Source: an uncultured Rhizobiaceae group bacterium
GTDB taxonomy: Bacteria; Pseudomonadota; Alphaproteobacteria; Rhizobiales; Rhizobiaceae
Length of the DNA stretch: 64,000 nt
Direction of reading: 5' to 3'
Assembly (NCBI GenBank): GCA_937930635.1
Contig: CALHCF010000019.1
Location: 33,343-97,342, forward strand
In this document: in pieces, positions 42,916 to 52,311 of the stretch
Position numbering within the stretch: the stretch's first letter is position 1
How the letters are laid out: the number at the start of each line of letters is the position of its first letter
The notes under the pieces: generated by a model
The model's input: the letters and a program-made list of their open reading frames with translations, nothing else
Databases searched by the model: none
Told to the model about the DNA's origin: nothing
Program-made: the position numbers and the translations under genes

Positions 42916-45351
42916 ATGAAATCGCGAACCAAGGTCGTTGTGATAGGTGGCGGTATCGCCGGTTGTTCCACGCTTTATCACCTCACGCAGGAGGGCTGGA
43001 GTGATGTTGTTTTGGTTGAACGCGATGAGCTGACAAGCGGAACGACCTGGCATTCAGCAGCTCAGGTAACAAATTTTGGGATGAACCAGACAATGGTTGG
43101 TCTCAAGACCCACTCCATCAACCTCTACAAGGAATTGGCAGAGGACCCGGAATATCCCATCAACTATCATCATGGTGACGGCGGGATCCGGCTGGCCAAC
43201 ACCGAGGCCCAGATGCAGGGATACCGGCACTTCGCCTCCATGGCGCGGGGAATGGATGTCCATTTCGAAGTCATTGATGCAGACGAATGTGGCGCTCGTC
43301 ATCCTCTTATCTCGACCGACAATCTGGTGGGTGGACTTTGGGATCCGCTCGACGGGGATATCGATCCGGCACAATTGTGTCAGGCACTCGCACGACGGGC
43401 CCGTAAAGCCGGAGCGCAGGTTTATCGTCAAACGACCGTCACTGGCTTGACTCAGCACAGCGACGATACCTGGACCGTGCATACCCACAAGGGAGACATT
43501 GATTGCGACGTCGTGGTCAATGCCGGTGGCTATCGGGTCAATGAGGTGGGTGCGATGATGGGGGTGCATCATCCGGTCGCTTCTATGGAACACCAGTATT
43601 TTTTGACAGAGGATATCCCGGCCATAAGAGACGCCAAACATCGGATGCCGCTGCTGCGATGCCCCATAAGCGACTATTACTGCCGACAGGAAAAGAACGG
43701 ACTTCTCCTGGGTTTTTATGAACAGGATTGCAGAACATGGGGCATGGATGGGATCGATCCGGATTTTTCCAATGCGTTATGCCCTGACGATCTTGACCGG
43801 GTGACCGATGTTCTGGAGGGCGCTTTTGCCCGAATGCCTGCGCTGATGGAGGCAGGTATTCACACGGTCATCAACGGCCCAATCACCTACACAATTGACG
43901 GTGCCCCATTGGTTGGCCCAATTCCCGGCAAGCGAAATGCCTATTGTATTATTGGGTTGCGCGCCGGTCTTGGGGAAGGCGGTGGTCACGGCTGGCTCCT
44001 GGCGCAGCAAATCGTGCATGGGGAAGCGTGTTACGATACCTGGGTGATCGACCCACGCCGTTTTACCGGACATGCAAACGTGGAGCTGACCGCCTTAAAG
44101 GCGATCGAAGACTATCAGAACGAATTTCGTTTTCACTTCCCCCATGAGCACCGCCCGGCAGGGCGTGGCGCCAAGACAACGCCACTGACACCTGTGCTGG
44201 AGGCTGCGGGGGCCGAGTTTACTGTCGTCAACGGCTGGGAGCGGGTGGATTACATCAAACCTTCGGCGGACTTTCATCCTTCATTGAGTTTCAATTTCGA
44301 TGAAGCCTTTGACGTCGTTGCCGCAGAAGTTGAGAATGTGCAGCACAATGTTGGTCTGTGCGAAGTCAACGGATTCAACCGATTGGAGATTACCGGCGCT
44401 GACCGGCATTCCTTTCTCGACCGGATGTTTTGTGGGGCGGTCACAAAACGCGAGGGACGCGTCGGTTTGGGCTATCTCCTGAACCATCAGGGCATGGTCA
44501 AAGGAGAAGCAACAATCGCTAATCTGCCGGCGAGCGACCGGGGACCGCAGAGAGTTTGGTATGGTTCTGCGGCCGCAAGCGAATATCACGATATGGACTG
44601 GCTGAACGCTCACCTGCGAGCAGATGAAGACGTACAGATTCGCAGTCTAACAAATGATCAGACAATTCTGGTGCTGGCAGGTCCAAAAGCGCGCGATGTT
44701 CTTTCGGCGTGCGCAAGGGGAGATTGGTCGAAGGCATCCTTTCCGTGGTTGAGCGCGCGTGAATGTTTCATTGGCTTTGCACCAGCGACCGTGCTGGGTG
44801 TTAGTTTTTCCGGCGAGTTGGCCTACGAGATCCACGTTCCCAATGCTTCGCTATACGCAGCTTACTCAGCCTTGCGCGACGCCGGACAGCAATTTGGACT
44901 GAAGCTCTTTGGCGCTCGTGCTGTCGATTCCATGCGTATGGAAAAAGGATTCCTTCATTGGAAAGCAGACTTGATAACAGAGTTTGACCCATTTGAGACC
45001 GGGCTGACGCGCTTTGTGAAACTCGACAAAGAGATTTTCATTGGTCGTGATGCGCTTCTCGAAAGTAAAAACCGTGGTCCAAGAAAAAAACTCGTTACAG
45101 TGAAGGTCGATGCGACACATGCTCCGGCCAGAGGTGGGGCTTCGCTCATCCAGGGCGACAAGGTGGTCGGCACCATCACATCAGGGGATTGGGGGTATCG
45201 GGTAGGCATGAACCTAGCCTATGCCTTTGTCGAACCAGACCTGTCGAAACCAGGAACAGCAATGCAGTTGGATCTTTGCGGTGACCTGACGGCGACAGAA
45301 ATTATCGCGCCATCTCCCTATGATCCGGACTTCAACAACATCCGAAGTTAG
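42916..45351 (+). CDS. Dimethylglycine/sarcosine dehydrogenase-like FAD and GcvT-domain protein
   Basis: 811 residues from the ATG at 42916 (an ORF from 42838 lacks a sensible N-terminus). The N-terminal DAO domain has VVVIGGGIAGCSTLYHL, and SGTTWHSAAQ contains the histidine that binds FAD covalently in dimethylglycine dehydrogenase. The C-terminal half, from about residue 420, is GcvT/aminomethyltransferase-like and would bind tetrahydrofolate. Expected reaction: oxidative N-demethylation of a methylglycine, passing the methyl carbon to folate. Exact substrate (dimethylglycine, sarcosine or related) is open. Function fits with the sarcosine oxidase operon 11 kb away. Confidence 0.9.
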   Translation: MKSRTKVVVIGGGIAGCSTLYHLTQEGWSDVVLVERDELTSGTTWHSAAQVTNFGMNQTMVGLKTHSINLYKELAEDPEYPINYHHGDGGIRLANTEAQMQGYRHFASMARGMDVHFEVIDADECGARHPLISTDNLVGGLWDPLDGDIDPAQLCQALARRARKAGAQVYRQTTVTGLTQHSDDTWTVHTHKGDIDCDVVVNAGGYRVNEVGAMMGVHHPVASMEHQYFLTEDIPAIRDAKHRMPLLRCPISDYYCRQEKNGLLLGFYEQDCRTWGMDGIDPDFSNALCPDDLDRVTDVLEGAFARMPALMEAGIHTVINGPITYTIDGAPLVGPIPGKRNAYCIIGLRAGLGEGGGHGWLLAQQIVHGEACYDTWVIDPRRFTGHANVELTALKAIEDYQNEFRFHFPHEHRPAGRGAKTTPLTPVLEAAGAEFTVVNGWERVDYIKPSADFHPSLSFNFDEAFDVVAAEVENVQHNVGLCEVNGFNRLEITGADRHSFLDRMFCGAVTKREGRVGLGYLLNHQGMVKGEATIANLPASDRGPQRVWYGSAAASEYHDMDWLNAHLRADEDVQIRSLTNDQTILVLAGPKARDVLSACARGDWSKASFPWLSARECFIGFAPATVLGVSFSGELAYEIHVPNASLYAAYSALRDAGQQFGLKLFGARAVDSMRMEKGFLHWKADLITEFDPFETGLTRFVKLDKEIFIGRDALLESKNRGPRKKLVTVKVDATHAPARGGASLIQGDKVVGTITSGDWGYRVGMNLAYAFVEPDLSKPGTAMQLDLCGDLTATEIIAPSPYDPDFNNIRS

Positions 45352-45359
45352 AGCGCGGT

Positions 45360-45392
45360 GATGGTCAGGCATGCGCGCATACCTGCGCCATC
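45360..45392. terminator. Imperfect hairpin between convergent flavoprotein and molybdoenzyme genes
   Basis: GATGG/CCATC, then AGG/CCT, then the self-complementary ATGCGCGCAT make a long interrupted stem in the 79-nt convergent spacer. No T-run follows, so this is a weak, possibly bidirectional, transcript-end candidate. Confidence 0.35.
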
Positions 45393-45430
45393 ATTAGAGC
45401 ACTTCATGTTTCTGAGCTGGCGGAACACGC

Positions 45431-48304
45431 CTATTTGGTCCACTCGGAACCGTAGCGCAATGTATCGTTCCTGCTGCCGTCAACAACAGACGACTGCGCG
45501 TCGAAAGCGGGTTCGGTTACCGCGTCGCCAGCTTCCGCCTTCTTGATATTGACCCGCAGATCGTACCAGGCGGCCTGACCCGTGATCGGGTCTGAATTTG
45601 CCCAGCGCAGCCCGTCACCCTTGGGGGGCAATAATTCGCTGATCAGGTGATTGAGGAGAAATCCGTTTTTCACTTCCGGTGCATTTGGATCAAGCGCCCA
45701 CGCGCCTCCTCTTTTTCCAATCGCATTCCAGGTCCAAAGCGTGTTGCCATTGACGGCGCTGGTTCGCTTTATCTGTACTTTGATGCGGCCGTGCCATGAT
45801 GTTACCCAAACCCAGTCATCATCGTTGAGCCCGTGTTCATCACAAATATCAGACGGCACAAAGAGCCGGTTGGATGTATGTATCTGTCTCAGCCATGCAT
45901 TTTGCGATCCCCAGGAATGATACATGGACATCGGGCGTTGGGTGATTGCATGGAAGGGAAACTGATCGTCTGTTTCTTTACCAAGACCGGCACTTTCAAA
46001 TGGCTCATACCAGATGGGAAGAGGGTCAAAACTGGCTTCAACCTGCCCGCGCAAATGTTCCGGCGGCTGGCATTCCCCATGTCCTTGTGCCGCCAGTCGA
46101 AATTTTTGCAGTTCTTCACTATAGAGTTGAAAGGTTACTGGTTGAGGAGTGTCGAAAAATCCCATCGACACCGCGAGGTCCTGATAGGCTGCGTTGGCGT
46201 GTTTGAAGAACTGCGCCTCCATCGGAATATGTTTCGACCAAAATGATCCGTTGGCTTTATAGCGCTCAATCTGATCCGGATTGGCCGCCCCTCGGCCTTC
46301 TGCATTGCCGTCTTCTCCGCGGAAACCGGCAAGTGGCCCGATATTCGGCCTGCGCTCGTGATTGACGATGTAATCTGCATAATCCTTGTAAAGCGGATCG
46401 CCATTTTCATCGACAAAGCCGTTCAGACCCAGGCGGCTGCCTAGATCAATCAGAGTTGACTGGAAACCACGAACTTCGCGATCCGGTTCAACAACCGGCC
46501 ATCTTATGGCGTCATTGATAGCATCAGGTTCGGAAATTGGCCGGTCCAGCAGCGAGATACAGTCATGCCGCTCAAGGTAGGTCGTGTCTGGCAAGATGAG
46601 GTCTGCATAAGCAACCGTCTCGCTCGAATAGGCATCGGAATAGATGATGTGGGGAATGACATATTCACCGGTCTGCGGATCCTTGTCTGTCAGCATCTCA
46701 ATGACACCCCTGGTGTTCATCGAAGAATTCCAGGCCATGTTGGCCATGTACATGAACAGGGTGTCGATCCTGTACGGATCGCCAGCATGCGCGTTGGCTA
46801 TGACCATGTGCATCATGCCGTGTGCAGCAAGCGGCGCGTCCCAGGAAAATGCCTTGTCGATGCGCAATGGCTTGCCATCTTCCTCAATCAAGAGGTCTTC
46901 TGGCCCCAGGGGATAACCCAGATGCGGGCCGTTAAGAGGAGCGGTGGGATCGCCGCTGGGTCTTCTTGCGTGTGGCTTGGGGTGAGCCTTTACCGGCTTG
47001 GGGTAGGGTGGTTTCGAACGAAACCCGCCCGGACAGTCGACAGATCCGATCAGCACTTGCAATACATGCAATGCCCGACAGGTTTGAAAACCGTTGGAAT
47101 GTGCCGAAATCCCGCGCATCGCATGCATCGAAACCGGACGGCCTATGAAATGCTGGTGGCGTTCACCTTTCATATCGGTCCAGGGCTGTTCGACAATGAT
47201 TTCTTCCTCGAAAGCAACATGTGCGATCTCGGCTGCGAGCCCTCGAATTGTCTCAGCAGGGATTCCGGTTTGCGCGGCAACCGCCTCTGGTGCGTAGGCC
47301 TTGTCACAATATTTATCCGCCATTAGCAGCAGAACGGGTTTGGCCTTCTGGCCGGTGGCAAGTGTTACCTCCTGTGTGAGGTTGGGCACGACATTTTTTT
47401 GCGTGTGCGCAACGGCCTTGTTCTTTTTGCTGTCCCAGACCAGCTCGATGCCGTCGCGGTTGCGCGCAAACAGGCCATGATTTTCGGTTCCCGGATCATC
47501 AATCACAAGCCATGGCGCGTTGGTGTAACGCAGAAGGAAATCGATATCGATTTTGTGGGTCCGAAACAGTTCGTGAATGATTGCAAGCACCAGCAATCCG
47601 TCGGTGCCCGGCGTGATTCCAAGCCAGTTGTCCGCAACAGCAGAATAACCGGTGCGCACCGGATTGACGGAAACGAAACGGCCACCATTTTTCTTGAGTT
47701 TACCAATACCCATCTTCAATGGATTGGAATCGTGGTCCTCAGCCACACCAAACATCAGAAATAGTTTTGTGCGTTCCCAGTCGGGTGATCCGAATTCCCA
47801 AAATGCACCACCGATGGTGTAGATCCCGGCTGCTGCCATATTGACAGAGCAGAAGCCGCCATGAGCAGCATAGTTTGGGGTGCCAAATTGCTGGGCCCAG
47901 AAGTTGGTAAGCGACTGCGACTGGTCCCGGCCCGTGAAGAAAGCAAGTTTTTTTGGGTCCTTGCGGAGCGGTCCCAACCAATCCGTGGCAATCGAAAGGG
48001 CCTCTTCCCATGAGATTTTCTTGAATTCGCCAGAACCTCTTGGCCCGGTTCGCAACAAAGGCTGTTCAAGCCTGGCGGGAGAGTAGTGCTGCATTATCCC
48101 GGCTGAACCCTTGGCACACAGAACGCCCTTGTTTACCGGGTGATGACGGTTGCCTTCGATGTAGCGGACCTTTGGGGTGCCATCCTCGCCTTTTTTGAGG
48201 TGCACATTTATGCCGCACCTGCAGGCGCACATATAGCATGTTGTTTGATGTACCTCGTCACCAACAGGACCGGATAGATCGAGTTTGGGGTCGTGTGCGG
48301 TCAT
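45431..48304 (-). CDS. soeA: Molybdopterin oxidoreductase, sulfite-oxidising SoeA-like catalytic subunit
   Basis: 957 residues from the ATG at 48304, with GAGGAAAG upstream. The N-terminal [4Fe-4S] site is CYMCACRCG with a fourth Cys in GVLCAKGS. Bis-MGD binding segments follow (FFTGRDQSQSLTNFWAQQFG, GGFCSVNMAAAGIY, FMLFGVAEDHDSNP-like). The GGFCSVN cysteine may be the Mo ligand. Overall the sequence resembles SoeA, the cytoplasmic sulfite dehydrogenase subunit of roseobacters and purple sulfur bacteria, often misannotated as formate dehydrogenase. No twin-arginine signal is seen. SoeB and SoeC, normally adjacent, are absent. Divergent from aprMBA, which supports a sulfite role. Confidence 0.8.
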   Translation of the reverse strand: MTAHDPKLDLSGPVGDEVHQTTCYMCACRCGINVHLKKGEDGTPKVRYIEGNRHHPVNKGVLCAKGSAGIMQHYSPARLEQPLLRTGPRGSGEFKKISWEEALSIATDWLGPLRKDPKKLAFFTGRDQSQSLTNFWAQQFGTPNYAAHGGFCSVNMAAAGIYTIGGAFWEFGSPDWERTKLFLMFGVAEDHDSNPLKMGIGKLKKNGGRFVSVNPVRTGYSAVADNWLGITPGTDGLLVLAIIHELFRTHKIDIDFLLRYTNAPWLVIDDPGTENHGLFARNRDGIELVWDSKKNKAVAHTQKNVVPNLTQEVTLATGQKAKPVLLLMADKYCDKAYAPEAVAAQTGIPAETIRGLAAEIAHVAFEEEIIVEQPWTDMKGERHQHFIGRPVSMHAMRGISAHSNGFQTCRALHVLQVLIGSVDCPGGFRSKPPYPKPVKAHPKPHARRPSGDPTAPLNGPHLGYPLGPEDLLIEEDGKPLRIDKAFSWDAPLAAHGMMHMVIANAHAGDPYRIDTLFMYMANMAWNSSMNTRGVIEMLTDKDPQTGEYVIPHIIYSDAYSSETVAYADLILPDTTYLERHDCISLLDRPISEPDAINDAIRWPVVEPDREVRGFQSTLIDLGSRLGLNGFVDENGDPLYKDYADYIVNHERRPNIGPLAGFRGEDGNAEGRGAANPDQIERYKANGSFWSKHIPMEAQFFKHANAAYQDLAVSMGFFDTPQPVTFQLYSEELQKFRLAAQGHGECQPPEHLRGQVEASFDPLPIWYEPFESAGLGKETDDQFPFHAITQRPMSMYHSWGSQNAWLRQIHTSNRLFVPSDICDEHGLNDDDWVWVTSWHGRIKVQIKRTSAVNGNTLWTWNAIGKRGGAWALDPNAPEVKNGFLLNHLISELLPPKGDGLRWANSDPITGQAAWYDLRVNIKKAEAGDAVTEPAFDAQSSVVDGSRNDTLRYGSEWTK

Positions 48305-48320
48305 AAAACTTTCCTCGTCA

Positions 48321-48420
48321 AGCTTGATTGACAGGCGATTGGCGTGATCTGACTTTATAGATTGAGCACCCTGTTGGGTGTGCTTTACACCTACGTTGGT
48401 TGCTGATCTACAATCAAGCT
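48321..48420. promoter_or_regulatory. Perfect 10-bp inverted repeat in the soeA/aprM divergent promoter region
   Basis: AGCTTGATTG at 48321-48330 and its exact reverse complement CAATCAAGCT at 48411-48420 flank 80 nt of noncoding sequence. The first arm starts 17 nt from the soeA start. A shorter CACCC/GGGTG hairpin lies between them. Such a pair is a good candidate for operator half-sites shared by the two transcription units, though the function is inference. Confidence 0.45.
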
Positions 48421-48583
48421 GTTGTGATGCTGGTGCCACTTTTTACGGCCTTTTGGAGCCAGCATTTCCATACCTTGTGCATGTAGTAATTCAATTACGG
48501 AAGATGCAGTCGGGCCACATTGCTCTGCAAAGTCAAATGGTCTAGGTCCTGACGCGAGCTGGAGCTCAGGGAGAATAAAATAA

Positions 48584-49429
48584 ATGTTTGCCTACAACCC
48601 ATTCGCCGATCTCTCGGCGTTTATACCTGCCTCAGTTATGCAGGCTTTTGTCATCATCATGATTCTACTGGTTGTGGGAGGAACGCTGTTCGACATCCTG
48701 CACAAGAGAAGCGCAGAATATTTTTTCAATGCCGCGCGCAAGGCAAAGGAAGAGGGTTCTCTTGAAGTCTCAAGTGGAGACAAAGTTGGTCTCGCCGTAA
48801 AGACCATCGCATCTGATGTGCTTACCTCATCCGAATTTTGCAATCCGCATCGCCGGATCGCTCACCTGCTGGGCATGTATGGGTTCGTATTCTACCTGAT
48901 TGCGACCATCGCTTTGGTATTTGGGTATGCCACACCGGGCGCCGAGACACCCGGCCTGTGGACCTTGCTGTGGTATTTGGGCGCACTGATGGTTTGCGTC
49001 GGTGGATATTGGTTCTGGTTCTTTATTCGTGTTGATGTTGCTGCGGAGGGTAATTCCCCTCTCAGGTTTGTGCGGGCCGATCTGTTCATTCTTTCGCTTC
49101 TGGCAAGTTCAACTTTCGGTTTGATATGGGCTGTCTTGCAATCAGGCGGTATCGGCGTGTTGTCGAATATTTTTCTTGGCCTGTATCTGGTTTCAACCGT
49201 TGTGCTTTTCGCCGGGGTTCCATGGTCAAAATTTGCCCACATGTTCTTCAAGCCTGCCGCCGCTTTCCAAAAGAAGGTTGGTGTGGCGAATGGTACGATG
49301 GCCAATCTGCCGCGGCCTGCTGACCGAACCAATGCCGCAGACAGGGACAGGCATTCCATGGAACTGTTGAAAGATGCGCCATTGGATATGGGGCTTGGCA
49401 TTAAACGGGAAAAGCCGCGCCACTACTAA
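48584..49429 (+). CDS. aprM: Membrane anchor associated with APS reductase (AprM-like)
   Basis: 281 residues with about five hydrophobic segments: VMQAFVIIMILLVVGGTLFDIL, MYGFVFYLIATIALVFG, LWYLGALMVCVGGYWFWFFI, LFILSLLASSTFGLIWAVL and NIFLGLYLVSTVVLFAG. FCNPHRRIAH holds conserved-type residues. AprM is the predicted membrane protein encoded ahead of aprBA in many sulfur-oxidising bacteria and is thought to link APS reductase to the quinone pool. GGGAG precedes the ATG. Position directly before aprB makes the assignment likely, though the protein family is poorly characterised. Confidence 0.8.
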   Translation: MFAYNPFADLSAFIPASVMQAFVIIMILLVVGGTLFDILHKRSAEYFFNAARKAKEEGSLEVSSGDKVGLAVKTIASDVLTSSEFCNPHRRIAHLLGMYGFVFYLIATIALVFGYATPGAETPGLWTLLWYLGALMVCVGGYWFWFFIRVDVAAEGNSPLRFVRADLFILSLLASSTFGLIWAVLQSGGIGVLSNIFLGLYLVSTVVLFAGVPWSKFAHMFFKPAAAFQKKVGVANGTMANLPRPADRTNAADRDRHSMELLKDAPLDMGLGIKREKPRHY

Positions 49430-49472
49430 AGTGGTGAACACGAAAAACAATCGAATGAGTTAGGGAGCTACT

Positions 49473-49952
49473 ATGCCAACCTTTGTATATATGACGAGCT
49501 GCGATGGCTGTGGTCACTGCGTGGATATTTGTCCATCCGACATCATGCACATCGATCCTACCCATCGCCGTGCCTACAACATTGAGCCGGACATGTGCTG
49601 GGAATGCTATTCCTGCGTGAAGGCCTGTCCTCAAAATGCGATTGACGCTCGTGGCTACGCAGATTTTGCGCCGCTGGGACACAGTGTCCGGGTGCGTCGT
49701 GAAGAGGAAAAAGGCACGATCTCCTGGCGGATCAAGTTTCGTGATGGAACAGAGAAGAACTTCCTGTCGCCGATCACAACCAAACCCTGGGGTACAGGGA
49801 CACCTCAGTTGAGGGATGTGCCTGCTCCCACAGATGAGATGCGTGAAAGTCAGCACCTCTACAGTGAGCCAAAATACATTCGCATGGACGAAGGCGAAGT
49901 GCACACGCTTGAATCCAACGGACTGAAAATGAAGCAGGGAGTTTATTACTGA
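49473..49952 (+). CDS. aprB: Adenylylsulfate reductase, beta subunit
   Basis: 159 residues, the normal AprB length. Two [4Fe-4S] clusters are bound by CDGCGHCVDICPSD near the N-terminus and CWECYSCVKACPQNAID. The C-terminal tail (WRIKFRDGTEKNFLSPITTKPWGT and onward) wraps around AprA in known structures. It shuttles electrons between the AprA flavin and the membrane partner. AGGGAG precedes the ATG. Its stop overlaps the aprA start by one base. Confidence 0.96.
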   Translation: MPTFVYMTSCDGCGHCVDICPSDIMHIDPTHRRAYNIEPDMCWECYSCVKACPQNAIDARGYADFAPLGHSVRVRREEEKGTISWRIKFRDGTEKNFLSPITTKPWGTGTPQLRDVPAPTDEMRESQHLYSEPKYIRMDEGEVHTLESNGLKMKQGVYY

Positions 49953-51841
49953 TGGCTCACAAAACCGTCGTTGAAGACGATATTGATATTTTGGTCGTCG
50001 GTGCGGGTCTTGGAGGCACTGGAGCTGCCTGGGAAGCCAGGTTCTGGGGGCAGGACAAGAAGATCGTTATAGCCGAGAAGGCAAACATCGATCGCTCAGG
50101 AGCGGTTGCACAGGGGCTGTATGCAATTAACTGCTATATGGGCACGCGCTGGGGTGAAAATAATCCCGAAGATCACGTGCGCTATGCCCGTATTGACCTG
50201 ATGGGCATGGTCCGCGAGGACCTGCTGTTCGACATGGCTCGTCATGTTGATTCCACGGTTCACCAGTTCGAAGACTGGGGCCTGCCGATCATGAAGGATC
50301 CGGAAACGGGGCATTACCTTCGTGAAGGGCGCTGGCAGATCATGATTCATGGCGAATCTTACAAGCCCATCGTGGCTGAAGCCGCCAAAAAATCGGCTGA
50401 CAAGATATACAACCGCATCTGCGTCACGCATCTTTTGCTTGATGATGCAAAGGAAAACCGGATTGCCGGCGCTGTTGGTTTCAACGTGCGCACCGGCGAC
50501 TATCACGTGTTCAAATCCAAGACTGTGATTTGTGGAGCGGGTGGGGCATCCAACATCTTCAAGCCGCGTTCGGTTGGCGAAGGCGCAGGCCGCGTGTGGT
50601 ATGCGCCCTGGTCGTCAGGCTCGGCTTACGGGTTGATGATCAATGCCGGCGCCAAAATGACGCAGATGGAAAATCGCATCGTGTTGGCGAGATTCAAGGA
50701 TGGTTATGGCCCGGTTGGCGCCTATTTCCTTCACCTGAAGACCTACACGCAAAACGGGATGGGCGAAGAATACGAATCCAAATGGTTCCCCGAACTGCAA
50801 AAAATGGTCGGTAAGGAATATCTTGACCCCGAGGTTTCGCATCGGACGCACCGGCCTATTCCCACCTGTCTTCGTAACCATGCGATGATCAGTGAAGTAA
50901 ACGCTGGCCGTGGCCCCATTCACATGGTCACCATGAAGGCTTTCCAGGACCCGCACCTTGAGGAGGTGGGTTGGGAAAACTTCCTTGGTATGACCATCGG
51001 TCAGGCCGTGCTTTGGGCAGCCACTGATGTTGATCCCAAGAACGAAAACCCTGAACTGACAACCTCTGAGCCTTACGTCATGGGTTCTCATGCAACCGGT
51101 TGTGGTGGCTGGGCCAGTGGTCCTGAGGATGTATCTCCCCCTGAATACTTCTGGGGCTACAACCGCATGATGACCATCGATGGTCTTTTTGGAGCCGGAG
51201 ATGCAGTCGGCGGAACGCCGCATGCGTTCTCATCGGGTTCGTTTACCGAAGGTCGTCTGGCAGCCAAAGCCGCCTGTAAATATATTGATGACGGCAAGGC
51301 GGATGGTATTGTTGTTTCGAACGAGCAGATTGAGGGTCGCAAAGAAGAGATTTTTGCGCCGCTGGAACGCTACAAGGTGTACCGCAACGAAATCGTCGCT
51401 GGCACGGTAAGCCCAAGCTATCATCATCCAAAGCAGGGACTGGATCGTCTGCAAAAACTGATGGATGAATATTGTGGTGGTGTTACCGTTGGCTACATGA
51501 CGAACGAGAAACTCCTGAATATCTGCCTCAAGAAGCTCAAGATCATGGAAGAAGATCTTGAGAAACTTGCGGCCAAGGATCTTCATGAGTTGTTGCGTGC
51601 ATGGGAGTTGAAACACCGTCACCGCACTTCAGAATGTGTGACGCAGCATACCCTGTTCCGCAAGGAAACACGGTGGCCCGGTTACTACTATCGCGGTGAT
51701 GCCATGAAGCTGGACGATGAGAACTGGCATGTGTTGACTGTTTCCCGGCGTGATCCGGAAACCGGTGAGTACACCATGGAAAAAGCACCTTGCTATCATC
51801 TGGTCGATGAGGACGAAGAAAAAGTGATCGCTGCTGAATAA
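49952..51841 (+). CDS. aprA: Adenylylsulfate reductase, alpha subunit
   Basis: 629 residues, the normal length. The FAD-binding motif DILVVGAGLGGTGAAWEARFWG is at residues 11-32, with GAVAQGLYAINCYMGTRWG and ICGAGGASNIFKPRSVGEG following. Arg- and His-rich active-site segments such as HRTHRPIPTCLRNH are intact. In this context the enzyme runs in the oxidative direction: sulfite plus AMP gives APS plus two electrons. APS is then used by Sat, encoded 1.6 kb downstream. Cytoplasmic, membrane-linked through AprM. Confidence 0.97.
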   Translation: MAHKTVVEDDIDILVVGAGLGGTGAAWEARFWGQDKKIVIAEKANIDRSGAVAQGLYAINCYMGTRWGENNPEDHVRYARIDLMGMVREDLLFDMARHVDSTVHQFEDWGLPIMKDPETGHYLREGRWQIMIHGESYKPIVAEAAKKSADKIYNRICVTHLLLDDAKENRIAGAVGFNVRTGDYHVFKSKTVICGAGGASNIFKPRSVGEGAGRVWYAPWSSGSAYGLMINAGAKMTQMENRIVLARFKDGYGPVGAYFLHLKTYTQNGMGEEYESKWFPELQKMVGKEYLDPEVSHRTHRPIPTCLRNHAMISEVNAGRGPIHMVTMKAFQDPHLEEVGWENFLGMTIGQAVLWAATDVDPKNENPELTTSEPYVMGSHATGCGGWASGPEDVSPPEYFWGYNRMMTIDGLFGAGDAVGGTPHAFSSGSFTEGRLAAKAACKYIDDGKADGIVVSNEQIEGRKEEIFAPLERYKVYRNEIVAGTVSPSYHHPKQGLDRLQKLMDEYCGGVTVGYMTNEKLLNICLKKLKIMEEDLEKLAAKDLHELLRAWELKHRHRTSECVTQHTLFRKETRWPGYYYRGDAMKLDDENWHVLTVSRRDPETGEYTMEKAPCYHLVDEDEEKVIAAE

Positions 51842-51866
51842 CAGCGAAATCGCAGTTGAGGTTTTC

Positions 51867-51896
51867 AAAGGCCGCCATTCAGTATGGCGGTCTTTG
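51867..51896 (+). terminator. Hairpin terminator after aprA
   Basis: AAAGGCCGCCAT pairs with ATGGCGGTCTTT around TCAGT, then GTTGCTTTCT follows. It lies 25 nt after the aprA stop and would separate or attenuate transcription into the next two genes. Confidence 0.7.
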
Positions 51897-51940
51897 TTGC
51901 TTTCTAAACCAAATCCGTGAAATGCAGTAAGATGCCAACA

Positions 51941-52291
51941 ATGAACATTACTGAGAAAACCGACGAGGAAATCCTGTCAGCCGCTGACCCAATGTGGCTG
52001 GACCTGGTTAAATTCTCAAACGAGGGCCGGTACCAGGAATTCACCAAGGATTTTTCAAAATCACTGGCCCTTGCTCTCAATGAGATCGAAGTTGGCCGGC
52101 AGTTTGTAAAGAGTGAACTCACCCAAAGCCTGTCCAATGATATCGACTGCCTCGGATTGATCAGGCGCGGTGAACATGTGACTGTGCTCTATCGCCAAAG
52201 AAGTACAAAAAAGCCGGGTGAGTGGCTGGGTCGGCTTGTCCTTGGGTACGAAGACAACGAAATCAAAATTTTTGGCGCGTCGATTTTCTAG
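51941..52291 (+). CDS. Uncharacterised protein downstream of aprA
   Basis: 116 residues from the ATG at 51941; ATG 51932 and GTG 51917 are alternatives and none has a strong ribosome-binding site. I do not recognise the family. It has no signal peptide or membrane segment. The first half is helical and acidic (TDEEILSAADPMWLDLVKFSNEGRYQEF). The second half contains strands around VTVLYRQRSTKKPGEWLGRLVLGYEDNEIKIFG, suggesting a small alpha/beta fold. Location between aprA and an FKBP-like gene suggests an accessory to APS reductase, which is inference. Confidence 0.7.
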   Translation: MNITEKTDEEILSAADPMWLDLVKFSNEGRYQEFTKDFSKSLALALNEIEVGRQFVKSELTQSLSNDIDCLGLIRRGEHVTVLYRQRSTKKPGEWLGRLVLGYEDNEIKIFGASIF

Positions 52292-52311
52292 ATATACGGT
52301 TCTTGGTTCTC

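Noticed and set aside
46565..47326. A 253-codon plus-strand frame
   Set aside because: It lies wholly opposite the SoeA-like gene, which has clear domain motifs in the same stretch.
45431..48304. Annotation of the molybdoenzyme as formate dehydrogenase
   Set aside because: Its active-site region (GGFCSVN) and genomic context beside aprMBA fit the SoeA branch better; formate dehydrogenase accessory and NAD-module genes are absent. A tree would settle it.
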